DNA of 38,522 nucleotides from Anaerolineae bacterium (GTDB lineage: Bacteria; Chloroflexota; Anaerolineae; Aggregatilineales; Phototrophicaceae): positions 1 to 38,522 of the forward strand of contig JAIOHM010000191.1 of the NCBI GenBank assembly GCA_019912965.1, in the 5' to 3' direction. Position numbers and translations under genes: made by a program. The notes under the pieces are model-generated. The model saw nothing but the letters and a program-made list of their open reading frames with translations. It did not search any database and had not been told where the DNA came from. The stretch's first letter is position 1. Each line of letters opens with the position of its first letter. Below are positions 24,135-32,938 of this stretch, one piece after another.

Positions 24135-25034
24135 TTACCGCCGGGTTCGCATGGCTGCCTGTACCGTTCCATCTGCATTGACCCAAGCGATGGGCATGGC
24201 AGCGGTGGTGTGCGCTGCACCTAACGAACCATCCGCGCCGCACACGATCAGACCCGCTTCGGGTTTAGGAATACGTGATGTCAGAAAATCCAGTGCTGCC
24301 CATGCCGCCGTGCTGGCATCGGCCTGCCCCAGACCATCAACCACGCGCTTGCAGAGTAAAAATCGCATAATATTTTCGCCTATCCCGGTCGCACTGGCCG
24401 CGCCTAACAGATCATCGGCATAACCGCCAGCGCCGAAGATGGGTGAATCGCCCACGCGACCTTTTTTCTTGTTGAGCGTTCCACCTGTTGAAGTGGCGCT
24501 GGCGAGGTGTCCATCAACATCAATAGCCACTGCGCCGACGGTGCCTGTGCCGTGTCCAGCGGGTACAACTTCCGCCATTTGTCGCGCCTGAAAAGCTGCC
24601 CATTCCGCATCAGAAATCATGGCGATATTGCTCACCAGCGGAATGCCCAACTGCACCGCCAGCATATCCGCGCCATCACCCGCGAAGAAGCAGTTATCGG
24701 TTTCGGTCATGACTTTGCGCGCCAGAATGATCGGGTTTTTGACCCGCCGCACGGCTGCGACTGCGCCAAATCGAATGTCACGTCCATCGGTGATGAGGGC
24801 GTCCATTTCGACTTCGCCCAATTCGTTGAGGAAACTGCCGACTCCTGCGTCATAAAGGGGATTATCTTCCAGAGGGATAGTAGCAGCTTCTACGGCTTCT
24901 ACGGCTGTGCCACCTGCTTTCAGCACCGTCCAGCCTGCCAATGCCGCTGCCCGTACACCGTCCAGCACTGCATCTTCGTCAAATCCTTGCCAACTGCCAG
25001 CACCACCGTGCACCATAATTTTAGGTGTCGCCAT
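24135..25034 (-). CDS. Isoaspartyl peptidase / L-asparaginase (Ntn hydrolase, T2 family)
   Basis: A 299-residue N-terminal-nucleophile hydrolase. The precursor is expected to cut itself before Thr165 in HGTGTVGAVAID, releasing alpha and beta chains that form the active enzyme. Substrate-pocket stretches are present: MVHGGAG at the start, GRVGDSPIFGAGGYAD after the nucleophile, and ATGIGE. The family hydrolyses isoaspartyl dipeptides and L-asparagine. AAGGA lies about 10 nt before ATG 25034, with an extended -10 promoter candidate further upstream. It is monocistronic or weakly linked to the following SDR gene, with a 110-bp gap. Confidence 0.92.
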   Translation of the reverse strand: MATPKIMVHGGAGSWQGFDEDAVLDGVRAAALAGWTVLKAGGTAVEAVEAATIPLEDNPLYDAGVGSFLNELGEVEMDALITDGRDIRFGAVAAVRRVKNPIILARKVMTETDNCFFAGDGADMLAVQLGIPLVSNIAMISDAEWAAFQARQMAEVVPAGHGTGTVGAVAIDVDGHLASATSTGGTLNKKKGRVGDSPIFGAGGYADDLLGAASATGIGENIMRFLLCKRVVDGLGQADASTAAWAALDFLTSRIPKPEAGLIVCGADGSLGAAHTTAAMPIAWVNADGTVQAAMRTRR

Positions 25035-25079
25035 TTTGAAGTGATCCTTCTGCTCTTAAAAACCTGCAAAGCGCTCGCC

Positions 25080-25088
25080 ATTTTAGCA
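25080..25088 (-). promoter_or_regulatory. Extended -10 promoter for the asparaginase gene
   Basis: On the minus strand TGCTAAAAT (25088-25080) matches an extended -10 element 46 bp before ATG 25034. The -35 (TTACCT) is poor. Confidence 0.38.
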
Positions 25089-25156
25089 TTAAGGTCGAAG
25101 CAAGGTAAGCGTACCAAGATGGTGGTGGATTGCATCAGCCACCCGGAGATTAGCCC

Positions 25157-26071
25157 ATGACCGACGTATCGATCATCATTGTCAACTGGAACACCAAAGA
25201 CCTGCTGGTGAAGTGTTTGCGCTGCGTGCAGGAAACGGTCAAAAGAGTCAGCTACGACATTTATGTGGTGGATAACGCCTCCAGCGATGGCAGCCCGGAT
25301 ATGGTGCGGCAGGATTTCCCGACAGTGAAGCTGATCGCCAACACCGATAACGTCGGGTTTGCCCGTGCCAATAATCAGGCGATGCGGGTTTGCGAAGGGC
25401 GGTATGTGCTGCTGCTGAACAGCGATGCTTTCGTCAAAGACAATACCATTGACACCATGGTCGAATTTATGGATAAACATCCTGATGCGGGTATGGCAGG
25501 CTGTAAACTGCTCTACGGTGACGGTCGTCTACAACCGTCTTGTGCCACCTTTCCCACGCTGCTGACGGAAACGTTTATCGCGCTGGGGTTGGATAAAGTA
25601 TTCGCCAAAAGCAAATTCTTTGGCAAGTACATGATGACCGATTGGGATTATGGCGATACCCGTCCGGTGGATGTGATTATGGGGGCGTTCATGCTGGCAC
25701 GGGCGGATGTGATCCAGAAAGTTGGTCTGATGGACGAGTCGTTCTTCATGTACTCCGAAGAAGTTGATTGGTGTTATCGCTTTAAGGCAGCAGGCTGGAA
25801 AATCTATTTCACGCCGGATGCGGAGGCGGTGCATCTGTGGGGTGGGAGCAGCCAACAGGTCAAGGTGGAAACCCTCATCCGGCTATACAAAGCGCGAACA
25901 CAGTTCTTCCGCAAGCATTATGGGCGTCTGACGGCTTTTATCTACAAAGGTATCCTGAGTCTGAATGCGCTTATCCGGGTTGGCCCCGGCGCATTGTATT
26001 ACTTCACACGTGGCAGCCGTGAAAAACATTATGCTTTCCGCCAACTGCTGCAAGCCATACCCGGCTTTTAA
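25157..26071 (+). CDS. Glycosyltransferase family 2 (rhamnosyltransferase-like)
   Basis: A 304-residue GT-A glycosyltransferase. The N-terminal nucleotide-sugar fold shows SIIIVNWNTKDLL, VVDNASSDGS and the metal-binding-like LLLNSDAFV. The acceptor side has GAFMLARADV, then MDESFFMYSEEVDWCYRFK, a block shared by rhamnosyltransferase-like GT2 enzymes. It has no membrane helix except a weakly hydrophobic C-terminal patch. It would transfer a sugar to a cell-surface polysaccharide or glycolipid; donor and acceptor cannot be told. GGAG lies 8 nt before the ATG. No other polysaccharide genes are adjacent. Confidence 0.88.
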   Translation: MTDVSIIIVNWNTKDLLVKCLRCVQETVKRVSYDIYVVDNASSDGSPDMVRQDFPTVKLIANTDNVGFARANNQAMRVCEGRYVLLLNSDAFVKDNTIDTMVEFMDKHPDAGMAGCKLLYGDGRLQPSCATFPTLLTETFIALGLDKVFAKSKFFGKYMMTDWDYGDTRPVDVIMGAFMLARADVIQKVGLMDESFFMYSEEVDWCYRFKAAGWKIYFTPDAEAVHLWGGSSQQVKVETLIRLYKARTQFFRKHYGRLTAFIYKGILSLNALIRVGPGALYYFTRGSREKHYAFRQLLQAIPGF

Positions 26072-26149
26072 CACGCCGTAATCGTATGATCTTTTTCACC
26101 CGCTTCGACATGTCATTCTTCCAGATATAAGCCTTCGAACGTAAAACGC

Positions 26150-26178
26150 TTGACAGGGGCATTCCGCAGGGATACAAC
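26150..26178 (+). promoter_or_regulatory. Sigma70-type promoter for apgM
   Basis: Perfect TTGACA (26150-26155), 17-bp spacer, then TACAAC (26173-26178), about 40 bp before ATG 26217. Confidence 0.5.
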
Positions 26179-26216
26179 CGTAGGGTATCTATAGAACACA
26201 GACGAGGATTGCTCCG

Positions 26217-27431
26217 ATGGCAAATTTTGAACTCATCAGCCGCCTTGCGAACGATTCGGGCGGCAAAATTATTCTGCTGGTGATGGACGGTTTGGGCGGT
26301 CTGCCGCGCACGGCTGACGGTCTGACAGAACTGGAAACCGCACATACCCCGAATATGGACGCACTGGCGAAAGCGGGCAGCACCGGACTGACTATTCCCG
26401 TTGCGCGCGGCGTTGCCCCCGGCAGTGGCCCGGCGCATCTGGCGCTGTTCGGCTATGACCCGATTCAATATGAAATCGGGCGTGGTGTGCTGGAAGCGAC
26501 TGGCATCGGTATTGAAGTGCTGCCCGGTGATGTGGCGATTCGTGGTAATTTCTGTACGGTGGACGCAAACGGCCTGATTACCGACCGCCGCGCCGGACGC
26601 ATTCCCACCGAGGAAGGCGCAAAGCGGGTTGAACTGCTCAAGCAGATTAAACTGCCGGGTGTCGAAACGATTGTCGAGGCCGTGCAGGATTATCGCTTTG
26701 CGGTACTGCTGCGTGGTTCAGGTTTGAACGGCGATATTGCTGATACTGATCCGCAGGCGACAGGCGTTCCAACACTTCCGGCTGTCGCGCAATCGCCAGC
26801 AGCCGAACACACGGCAAAATTGGTCAACCAGTGGTTAGCCGAAGCCGCAAAAATCCTGAAAGGCCACGAACCCGCCAATATGGTCACGCTGCGCGGGTTC
26901 GCGATGGAGCCGGGTTTGCCCAAGTACAGCGAGGTCTACAAGTTGAAGGCGGCCTGTGTGGCGGTCTATCCGATGTATAAAGGCGTCTCACGTTTGGTCG
27001 GCATGGACGTGATTCCAACGGATATTCACGACCATCCAGCGGACGAATTCAAGCGGGTAGCAGGCATCTGGAACGATTATGATTTTGTGTTCTGCCACAT
27101 CAAGTACACCGACAGCCGGGGCGAAGATGGCGATTTCGACGCCAAAGTGAAGGTGATCGAAGAAGTCGATGCGGCACTACCCATTCTGCTCGACCTCAAG
27201 CCGGATGTGCTGGTGATTACCGGCGATCATTCGACACCTGCCACCTATAAGGCGCATAGCTGGCATCCTGTGCCGACGCTGCTGTATGCACCTAAAACGC
27301 ACATGCCCGACCGGGCGCAGGCTTACGGCGAACGCGAATGCATGGGCGGTGCGCTGGGGCAGTTCCCGGCAGCGGAGTTGATGCCATTGGCTTTGGGACA
27401 CGCCAACCGTTTGGCAAAGTACGGCGCGTAG
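26217..27431 (+). CDS. apgM: 2,3-bisphosphoglycerate-independent phosphoglycerate mutase, archaeal type
   Basis: A 404-residue enzyme of glycolysis and gluconeogenesis converting 3-phosphoglycerate to 2-phosphoglycerate. It belongs to the ApgM branch of the alkaline phosphatase superfamily: metal-binding VMDGLGG at residues 22-28, the phosphorylated Ser in VAPGSGPAHLALFGYDP (S70), and the C-terminal metal cluster ITGDHSTPATYKAHSWHPVP. This type is common in archaea, Chloroflexota and some other bacteria. A good promoter and GAGGA support the start. It stands alone and is followed by a hairpin shared with the convergent acetyltransferase gene. Confidence 0.93.
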   Translation: MANFELISRLANDSGGKIILLVMDGLGGLPRTADGLTELETAHTPNMDALAKAGSTGLTIPVARGVAPGSGPAHLALFGYDPIQYEIGRGVLEATGIGIEVLPGDVAIRGNFCTVDANGLITDRRAGRIPTEEGAKRVELLKQIKLPGVETIVEAVQDYRFAVLLRGSGLNGDIADTDPQATGVPTLPAVAQSPAAEHTAKLVNQWLAEAAKILKGHEPANMVTLRGFAMEPGLPKYSEVYKLKAACVAVYPMYKGVSRLVGMDVIPTDIHDHPADEFKRVAGIWNDYDFVFCHIKYTDSRGEDGDFDAKVKVIEEVDAALPILLDLKPDVLVITGDHSTPATYKAHSWHPVPTLLYAPKTHMPDRAQAYGERECMGGALGQFPAAELMPLALGHANRLAKYGA

Positions 27432-27439
27432 AAATTATC

Positions 27440-27464
27440 AGGGGCGTCCAAACCGGATGCCCCT
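27440..27464. terminator. Bidirectional hairpin between apgM and GNAT gene
   Basis: AGGGGCGTCC (27440-27449) pairs with GGATGCCCCT (27455-27464) with one G-T wobble and a 5-base loop. It lies 9 bp after the apgM stop and overlaps the stop codon of the opposite gene. No strong T-run on the plus side. Confidence 0.45.
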
Positions 27465-28011
27465 ACCGTTTATCCCATTCGTGCCGCAGGATTCCATAGA
27501 GGTACATATCATGCCGCTGGTTATCGCGGTCGAGGAATTCGCGGAAGGTGCCTTCGCGCTGGAAACCGAGTTTTTCGTAGAGGGCGATGGCGCGCAGGTT
27601 GTAGCCGAACACGGTGAGCTGAACCCGATGGAGGTTCAGTTCACGGAAGGCAAATTCCAAAGCCAGCCCGATGGCTTCGTGACCATAACCCACATCACGG
27701 TAATCCGATTCACCAATGCCAATTGCCAGCCATGTGGTGCGATGTGTCCAGAGTATTTCCCCCAATTCCAGAAAACCGATTAAAAAATCCTCGTTGAGGG
27801 TGCGGATTCCAAACAGGAAGTTTTCGCGTCCCCGCTGTCCCTCGCGCATCCATTCAGCGATCTGTGACTCGTTTTTGGGAAAGGCGGGATTTGAGTCCAG
27901 CAGGCGGAGGTATTCATTATCGGTTTGCCAGCGGGCGATGGTGGATGAATCAACCGACGACAGTGGTGCGAGGCGAACACGCGGGCCGACGAGCAGTGGG
28001 GTAATGGTCAT
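27463..28011 (-). CDS. GNAT N-acetyltransferase (RimJ/RimL-like)
   Basis: A 182-residue acetyltransferase of the GNAT_3 type. Visible are the first strand VRLAPLSSVDSSTIARW, the acetyl-CoA binding region RDVGYGHEAIGLALEFAF (pattern R-x-x-G-x-G/A), and the closing strand YNLRAIALYEKLGFQREGTF, which is nearly diagnostic. Members acetylate N-terminal residues of ribosomal proteins, antibiotics or small amines; the substrate here is unknown. AAGGA lies 9-13 nt before the ATG. It is convergent with apgM. Confidence 0.9.
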   Translation of the reverse strand: MTITPLLVGPRVRLAPLSSVDSSTIARWQTDNEYLRLLDSNPAFPKNESQIAEWMREGQRGRENFLFGIRTLNEDFLIGFLELGEILWTHRTTWLAIGIGESDYRDVGYGHEAIGLALEFAFRELNLHRVQLTVFGYNLRAIALYEKLGFQREGTFREFLDRDNQRHDMYLYGILRHEWDKR

Positions 28012-28073
28012 AAAGGGAATCCTTCAAAAAGTTAAAAGAAAATCAGTGTAATACCAGTGAAACAAAATGGGAA

Positions 28074-28103
28074 TTGTGAAGCGACGGCGGACGGTGCTAT
28101 GCT
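28074..28103 (+). promoter_or_regulatory. Promoter with extended -10 for the sulfatase-fold gene
   Basis: TTGTGA (28074-28079), 18-bp spacer, and TATGCT (28098-28103) preceded by TG one base away, giving an extended -10. ATG 28136 lies about 33 bp downstream. Confidence 0.45.
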
Positions 28104-28135
28104 AACGACGGTTGTTCAGATAGAGATACAAGCTG

Positions 28136-29689
28136 ATGCCGACCTCGAAACCCAATATTCTGCTCATTGTCCTCGATACACTGCGGCGTGACCATCTTTC
28201 CACCTACGGACATGACCGGGAAACTTCACCTCAACTGGATGCTTTTGCAGATGGCGCGACGGTGTTTGAACGGGCGGTAGCGGCGGCACAGTGGACGATT
28301 CCCTCCCACGCAGCTATGTTCACCGGATTGCAGGCCAGTACACACGGTTTGACGCAGGCTGATGGTGCGCTTTCCGGTATGCATCCGACACTGGCGGAAA
28401 TTTTGCAGGGCGCGGGCTACCGAACGGCAGCATTCTGCAATAATCCACTGGTGGGTGTGCTGAACAATGGCTTGCAGCGCGGCTTTCAGCGATTCTACAA
28501 CTATGCCAGTGCCGCCCCTTTCCGCCCACGCGAAGCCCAACGCAGCAAACTTCAACGACAGGCGCTTCAATATTTCCGGCGATACTTCGCGCGGCCACTC
28601 GGCAATCAGTTTGCACATTCCGACTTTTTATTCCGTATGTCGTTGAACCCGGCGTTTGTACCTTTCTGGACTCGGCTCATCAATTACAAAGGCAACACCG
28701 CCAACTCGATTGATGATTTGATCGGTTATCTGGGGCAGCAGGATGGGGAACGTCCCGTCTTTGCGTTTCTGAATTTGATGGGCGCACACTTGCCCTACAA
28801 TCCACCGCAGGATTATCTGAACCGGGTTGCGCCGGAACTCAAGCGCGATAAACAGGCTTATGGATTCGTGCGGCGTTTCAACGCGGATGCGGCACGCTGG
28901 GCGACCCCACCTGATCCGGCATTGGAAGATTGGGAACGGTCGGCGCTGGATGCTTTTTATGATGCGGAAATTGCCTATCAGGATGAGCATCTGGGACGCC
29001 TGCTGAATTATCTAAAGCAGTCGGGGGCGCTGGATAATACGCTGGTGATGATCTGTGCCGATCATGGTGAAGGACACGGCGACCATGATTTTTTCGGGCA
29101 TGGGTTCGTGGTGTATCAGGAATTGGTGCATGTGCCGCTGATACTGCGCTGGCCGGAACGATTCCCAGCGGGTAAACGGCTGATGCAAACGGTTTCAACA
29201 CGGCGTATTTTCCATACTGCTCTGGAAGCTGCGGGCATCCTCAAACCACCATTGGACGATGCCGACCCAAATGCCAATGTAGCCGGACTGACGCTGGCAC
29301 ATATTCCGGCAGGCAGCGATCTTGAAAGTGGTGTGGCGCTGACCGAGGCGTTCCCACCGCTGACTTTCCTGAATGTGATTCAACATCGCAATCCGGCGCT
29401 GATTGAACGGCTGAAATTACGAAATGTCCGGCGCGGCATCTATGACGGTGCGCACAAACTGGCGATGGTGGATGACCGGGTGGAAGGGTTGTTCAATGTT
29501 GCGGATGATCCGCTGGAAATGCGCGATCTGGCAGCCACAGAAGCCGCGTGGGTTGCAGCCTTGAGCCGCAGACTATCGGGGTTGGTCACACAGGCCGAAT
29601 CACGACGGGTGGAAACCGCTGAGTTTGAAGGCGGCACACGGGACGCAGCCGTTTTGGAACATCTGCGGGCACTGGGTTATATTGAGTAA
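28136..29689 (+). CDS. Sulfatase-fold (alkaline phosphatase superfamily) hydrolase lacking the formylglycine motif
   Basis: A 517-residue protein with the sulfatase fold: PNILLIVLDTLRRDHLSTYG (metal Asp14), then MICADHGEGHGDH with the second metal Asp/His pair, and the C-terminal LEHLRALGYIE tail often seen in this group. Classical sulfatases have C/S-x-P-x-R for conversion to formylglycine. Here the position reads T54-I-P-S-H, so Thr would be the nucleophile and the Arg is missing. Related proteins with Thr are phosphoethanolamine transferases, phosphodiesterases or phosphonate hydrolase-like enzymes; sulfate ester cleavage is therefore doubtful. No signal peptide or membrane helix is visible, so it appears cytoplasmic. 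Confidence 0.85.
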   Translation: MPTSKPNILLIVLDTLRRDHLSTYGHDRETSPQLDAFADGATVFERAVAAAQWTIPSHAAMFTGLQASTHGLTQADGALSGMHPTLAEILQGAGYRTAAFCNNPLVGVLNNGLQRGFQRFYNYASAAPFRPREAQRSKLQRQALQYFRRYFARPLGNQFAHSDFLFRMSLNPAFVPFWTRLINYKGNTANSIDDLIGYLGQQDGERPVFAFLNLMGAHLPYNPPQDYLNRVAPELKRDKQAYGFVRRFNADAARWATPPDPALEDWERSALDAFYDAEIAYQDEHLGRLLNYLKQSGALDNTLVMICADHGEGHGDHDFFGHGFVVYQELVHVPLILRWPERFPAGKRLMQTVSTRRIFHTALEAAGILKPPLDDADPNANVAGLTLAHIPAGSDLESGVALTEAFPPLTFLNVIQHRNPALIERLKLRNVRRGIYDGAHKLAMVDDRVEGLFNVADDPLEMRDLAATEAAWVAALSRRLSGLVTQAESRRVETAEFEGGTRDAAVLEHLRALGYIE

Positions 29690-29751
29690 CCCGTAAGAAA
29701 AGCTCCTTTAATCGCTTCTGACAAACCATTCAAATATTGTAGGAGACATCA

Positions 29752-31362
29752 ATGTCCGAATTAGTCGTCGGCATGGGTATCATTGCTATTGTCTTAACCG
29801 TATCGGCACTGGCATCCGGTCTTGTCGAGCGCGCACCTTTATCTTTCCCGATCATTTTTCTGGGGTTAGGGTTTTTGCTGGGCGGCGGTGGTTTGAAGGT
29901 GATCGAAATTGATCTCCACAATTCCTTGCTGGAAATCGTCGCAACCGTGAGTCTGGCGCTGGTTTTGTTTCTGGATGCGGTGAAGTTGCAGCTTGATGAA
30001 CTCCGCAGCGATTGGCGTGTGCCTTTCCTGACGCTGGGGCCGGGCACACTGATGGTCATTGGCGGGATCGCGGTGGCGGCTTATCTGCTGGTGGGGACGA
30101 CGCCTATCCAATCGCTTTTGCTGGGGGCGATACTGGCTTCCACCGATCCGGTTGTGCTGCGGGACATCGTGCGGGACGAACGGATTCCGCGTTCGGTGCG
30201 GCGGGCATTGGGCATCGAAGCCGGTATGAATGATATTGTGGTGCTGCCGATTGTCCTGATTCTAATCGCCTTGTTGACGGCGCAGGCTGGCGAAAGTATG
30301 GATTGGGGGAGCTTCCTGCTTCGGATTTTGATACTCAGCCCGCTGGTTGGTCTGGTCGTTGGTGGAATCGGGGCGAACCTGATGGGGCGGGCAGACGCAC
30401 GTTTTGGAATCCGTCGGGAATACCAAGCCTTGTACGGCATCGGTCTGGTGCTGGCGGCCTTTGCTGCCGGACAGATGATTAATGGTGACGGTTTTCTGGC
30501 GGCTTTCTTTGCGGGGCTGGCTGTTACTTTATTCAATGTGTCGCTGTGTGATTGTTTTCTGGAGTATGGCGAAGTCACTGCCGAAATGATGATGCTGCTG
30601 GCATTTGTGCTTTTCGGCGCACTGCTTTCGACCCTTTTAGGCACGATTGCAATCGTACCAGCTTTCGTCCTCGCGGTGATCGGGTTAGGATTTATCCGGC
30701 CTTTTTCGTTATGGCTGGTGCTCCAGCGTGCCAAAATGAGCAATACGGCCCGGTTGTTTATGGGGTGGTTTGGCCCGCGCGGGCTGAATTCCCTGTTGCT
30801 GGCGCTGCTGGTGGTACAGGCGAACGCGCCAGATGCTGAAGGTATTATGGGGATTACTGGTATGGTGGTGGTCGTATCGGTCATCGTACATGGTGTATCC
30901 GCCACACCGCTGGCCTCGTATTATGCACGTAAGGTTGCGGCAGCCAAGCTGACAATGGCTGAGGAGCGCGAAAGCTCTTTCGTCGGCTTATTCGAGCCGG
31001 ACGCGAACGAAATCAAGCGCATCACGTCTGACGAATTGGCAACCCAGTTGAAGGGCGAGACTCCACCCCTTGTACTGGATGTGCGATCACGAGCACATTT
31101 TGAAAGTGATGATGGTCAAATTCCGGGCAGCATCCGTGTGCTTCCTGATCAAATTGAGGAATGGGCATCAACCGCGCCCAAAGACCGCCCGATTGTGGCT
31201 TACTGCACCTGCCCGGATGAAGCTTCCAGTGGTCGGGTTTCGCGGCGGTTGCAAGCGTTAGGATTTCAGGCATCGGCATTGAAAGGTGGCTATAATGCCT
31301 GGCGGGCACTGTACCCGATTGAGCCTAAAGGTATGGTGTTGATTCCAGTTCCTTCCCCATGA
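29752..31362 (+). CDS. CPA1-type Na+/H+ antiporter fused to a rhodanese domain
   Basis: A 536-residue fusion. Residues 1-400 form about 12 membrane helices of the cation/proton antiporter family, with the family motif STDPVVLRDIV and the ion-binding region GIEAGMNDIVVLP. Residues about 425-530 form a rhodanese domain: LVLDVRSRAHFESDDGQIPG, then AYCTCPDEASSGRVSRRL with candidate catalytic Cys485, then LKGGYNAWRALYPIEP. The two halves are joined by a soluble linker. The rhodanese half could sense or transfer sulfane sulfur and so regulate transport, but this is inference. AGGAG lies 6 nt before the ATG. It stands alone between the sulfatase-fold gene and the uxa operon. Confidence 0.9.
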   Translation: MSELVVGMGIIAIVLTVSALASGLVERAPLSFPIIFLGLGFLLGGGGLKVIEIDLHNSLLEIVATVSLALVLFLDAVKLQLDELRSDWRVPFLTLGPGTLMVIGGIAVAAYLLVGTTPIQSLLLGAILASTDPVVLRDIVRDERIPRSVRRALGIEAGMNDIVVLPIVLILIALLTAQAGESMDWGSFLLRILILSPLVGLVVGGIGANLMGRADARFGIRREYQALYGIGLVLAAFAAGQMINGDGFLAAFFAGLAVTLFNVSLCDCFLEYGEVTAEMMMLLAFVLFGALLSTLLGTIAIVPAFVLAVIGLGFIRPFSLWLVLQRAKMSNTARLFMGWFGPRGLNSLLLALLVVQANAPDAEGIMGITGMVVVVSVIVHGVSATPLASYYARKVAAAKLTMAEERESSFVGLFEPDANEIKRITSDELATQLKGETPPLVLDVRSRAHFESDDGQIPGSIRVLPDQIEEWASTAPKDRPIVAYCTCPDEASSGRVSRRLQALGFQASALKGGYNAWRALYPIEPKGMVLIPVPSP

Positions 31363-31398
31363 AAATCTGACGAAACGGTTTGAGCCTGAACGGAATCT

Positions 31399-31427
31399 TT
31401 GCAATATGTTTTCCATGCGCTTAAGAT
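31399..31427 (+). promoter_or_regulatory. Promoter of the uxaB-uxaA operon
   Basis: TTGCAA (31399-31404), exactly 17 bp, then TAAGAT (31422-31427), about 50 bp before ATG 31478. No UxuR/ExuR-type operator could be recognised with confidence. Confidence 0.42.
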
Positions 31428-31477
31428 TTATGGATACCGCGTCTATCGCTAATACATAACGATTGCTGGATAACACC

Positions 31478-32938
31478 ATGAATACCACACTCAGTCCGCT
31501 CAACAGGCAAACGGCACAGGTTCAAACCGCTTATCCCGAACGCATTATTCAATTTGGAGGCGGTAATTTTCTGCGGGGCTTCGTAGACTGGATGGTTGAG
31601 GAGCTGAATGAACAGGCGAGCTTTGCCAGCAGTGTGGTGGTGGTAAAGCCCACCGCGCAGGGCAGTTACGAGCAGTTCAACCGACAGGATGGGTTGTTTC
31701 ATCTTCGGATGCACGGCCTGCAAGATGGCACACTGGTCACAACCCGCAAGCTCATCACCTGCGTCAGCCGTGCGGTGAACCCGTACAGCGATTATGAAGC
31801 CTACAAGGCGTTGGCACGTCAGCCGGAAATCCGCTTTGTGGTTTCCAACACCACCGAATCCGGGCTAACCTTCGCACCAGAGGATAAGCTGACCGATGCA
31901 CCACCGTCCTCATTCCCAGCCAAGCTGACCGTTTTCCTGTATGAACGGTTTCAGCATTTTCAGGCCAGCCCGGATAAAGGCTGTATCATCCTGCCGTGTG
32001 AACTGGTGGAGCAGAACGGCGAACGGCTTAAACAGCTTATCTTGCAGTATGCTGATTTGTGGGGACTTGAAGCGGGTTTTAAACAGTGGGTCGAGAGCAA
32101 CAATCAATTTTGCGACACGCTGGTAGACCGCATCGTACCGGGTTTCCCCAAGAACAATGGTCAGGCGATTCTGGAAGAAATCGGCTTTGATGACCAGCTT
32201 TTGGTCGAGGCGGAACAGTATCACAGTTGGGTGATCCAAGCGCCCCAATCCCTGAAGAACGAGTTCCCGGTTGACCAAACCAATCTGAATGTTCGCATCG
32301 TGGATGATGTAAACCGCTATCGGGAAATCAAGGTTCGCATCCTCAACGGATCACACACCGCGATGACGCCCATCGGCTACCTGATGGGATTGGAAACCGT
32401 GCGGCAGGCGGTTGAGCATCCGTGGCTGGGGCAGTTCGTCCGCGACCTGCTATTCACCGAAATTATCCCCACTTTCAAAAACCCCGATCCTGAACTGGAA
32501 GTCTTCGCGCGGGATGTCCTCATCCGTTTTCAAAACCCGTTCATCCATCACCTTCTGATGAGCATCGCGCTCAATTCGATCTCCAAATTCAAGGTGCGGT
32601 TGGTGCCACCATTAGTCACCTATGCGGACAAATATCACAAACTACCCAAGCGGATTGTGTTCGCTTTCGCGGCGCTCATCCGGTTTTACAAGGGGGAGTG
32701 GAACGGCACACCGATTCTACTGAAAGACGATCTGACCGTGATCGATTGGTTCGGGGAACAATGGCAGTCCACTGTTGATATTCATGAACTGGTTGAAAAA
32801 GTTCTATCCAATACCGCCCTATGGGAACAGGACTTAACACAGATAGATGGTCTGGTTGAGATGCTGAGTGGCTATCTGGCAAAGATCGAGATTGATGGGA
32901 TTCAGGCGGCGATTGAAGGTCAGGATTGGTCACGATGA
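31478..32938 (+). CDS. uxaB: Tagaturonate reductase (altronate oxidoreductase)
   Basis: A 486-residue NAD-dependent enzyme of the mannitol dehydrogenase-like polyol group. It reduces D-tagaturonate to D-altronate in galacturonate breakdown. GGGNFLRG at 27-34 is the nucleotide-binding loop. The catalytic K-x4-N-x2-H signature is visible as K285, N290 and H293 (KVRILNGSH). Length and arrangement match UxaB. GGATAAC precedes ATG 31478; an upstream TTG at 31463 is disfavoured. It overlaps uxaA by four bases (ATGA), so the two are translated together. Confidence 0.92.
   Translation: MNTTLSPLNRQTAQVQTAYPERIIQFGGGNFLRGFVDWMVEELNEQASFASSVVVVKPTAQGSYEQFNRQDGLFHLRMHGLQDGTLVTTRKLITCVSRAVNPYSDYEAYKALARQPEIRFVVSNTTESGLTFAPEDKLTDAPPSSFPAKLTVFLYERFQHFQASPDKGCIILPCELVEQNGERLKQLILQYADLWGLEAGFKQWVESNNQFCDTLVDRIVPGFPKNNGQAILEEIGFDDQLLVEAEQYHSWVIQAPQSLKNEFPVDQTNLNVRIVDDVNRYREIKVRILNGSHTAMTPIGYLMGLETVRQAVEHPWLGQFVRDLLFTEIIPTFKNPDPELEVFARDVLIRFQNPFIHHLLMSIALNSISKFKVRLVPPLVTYADKYHKLPKRIVFAFAALIRFYKGEWNGTPILLKDDLTVIDWFGEQWQSTVDIHELVEKVLSNTALWEQDLTQIDGLVEMLSGYLAKIEIDGIQAAIEGQDWSR

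Noticed and set aside
31900..32280. Antisense reading frame in uxaB (31910-32278) as a gene
   Set aside because: It lies wholly within a well-supported enzyme gene and shows no own ribosome site or family motifs.
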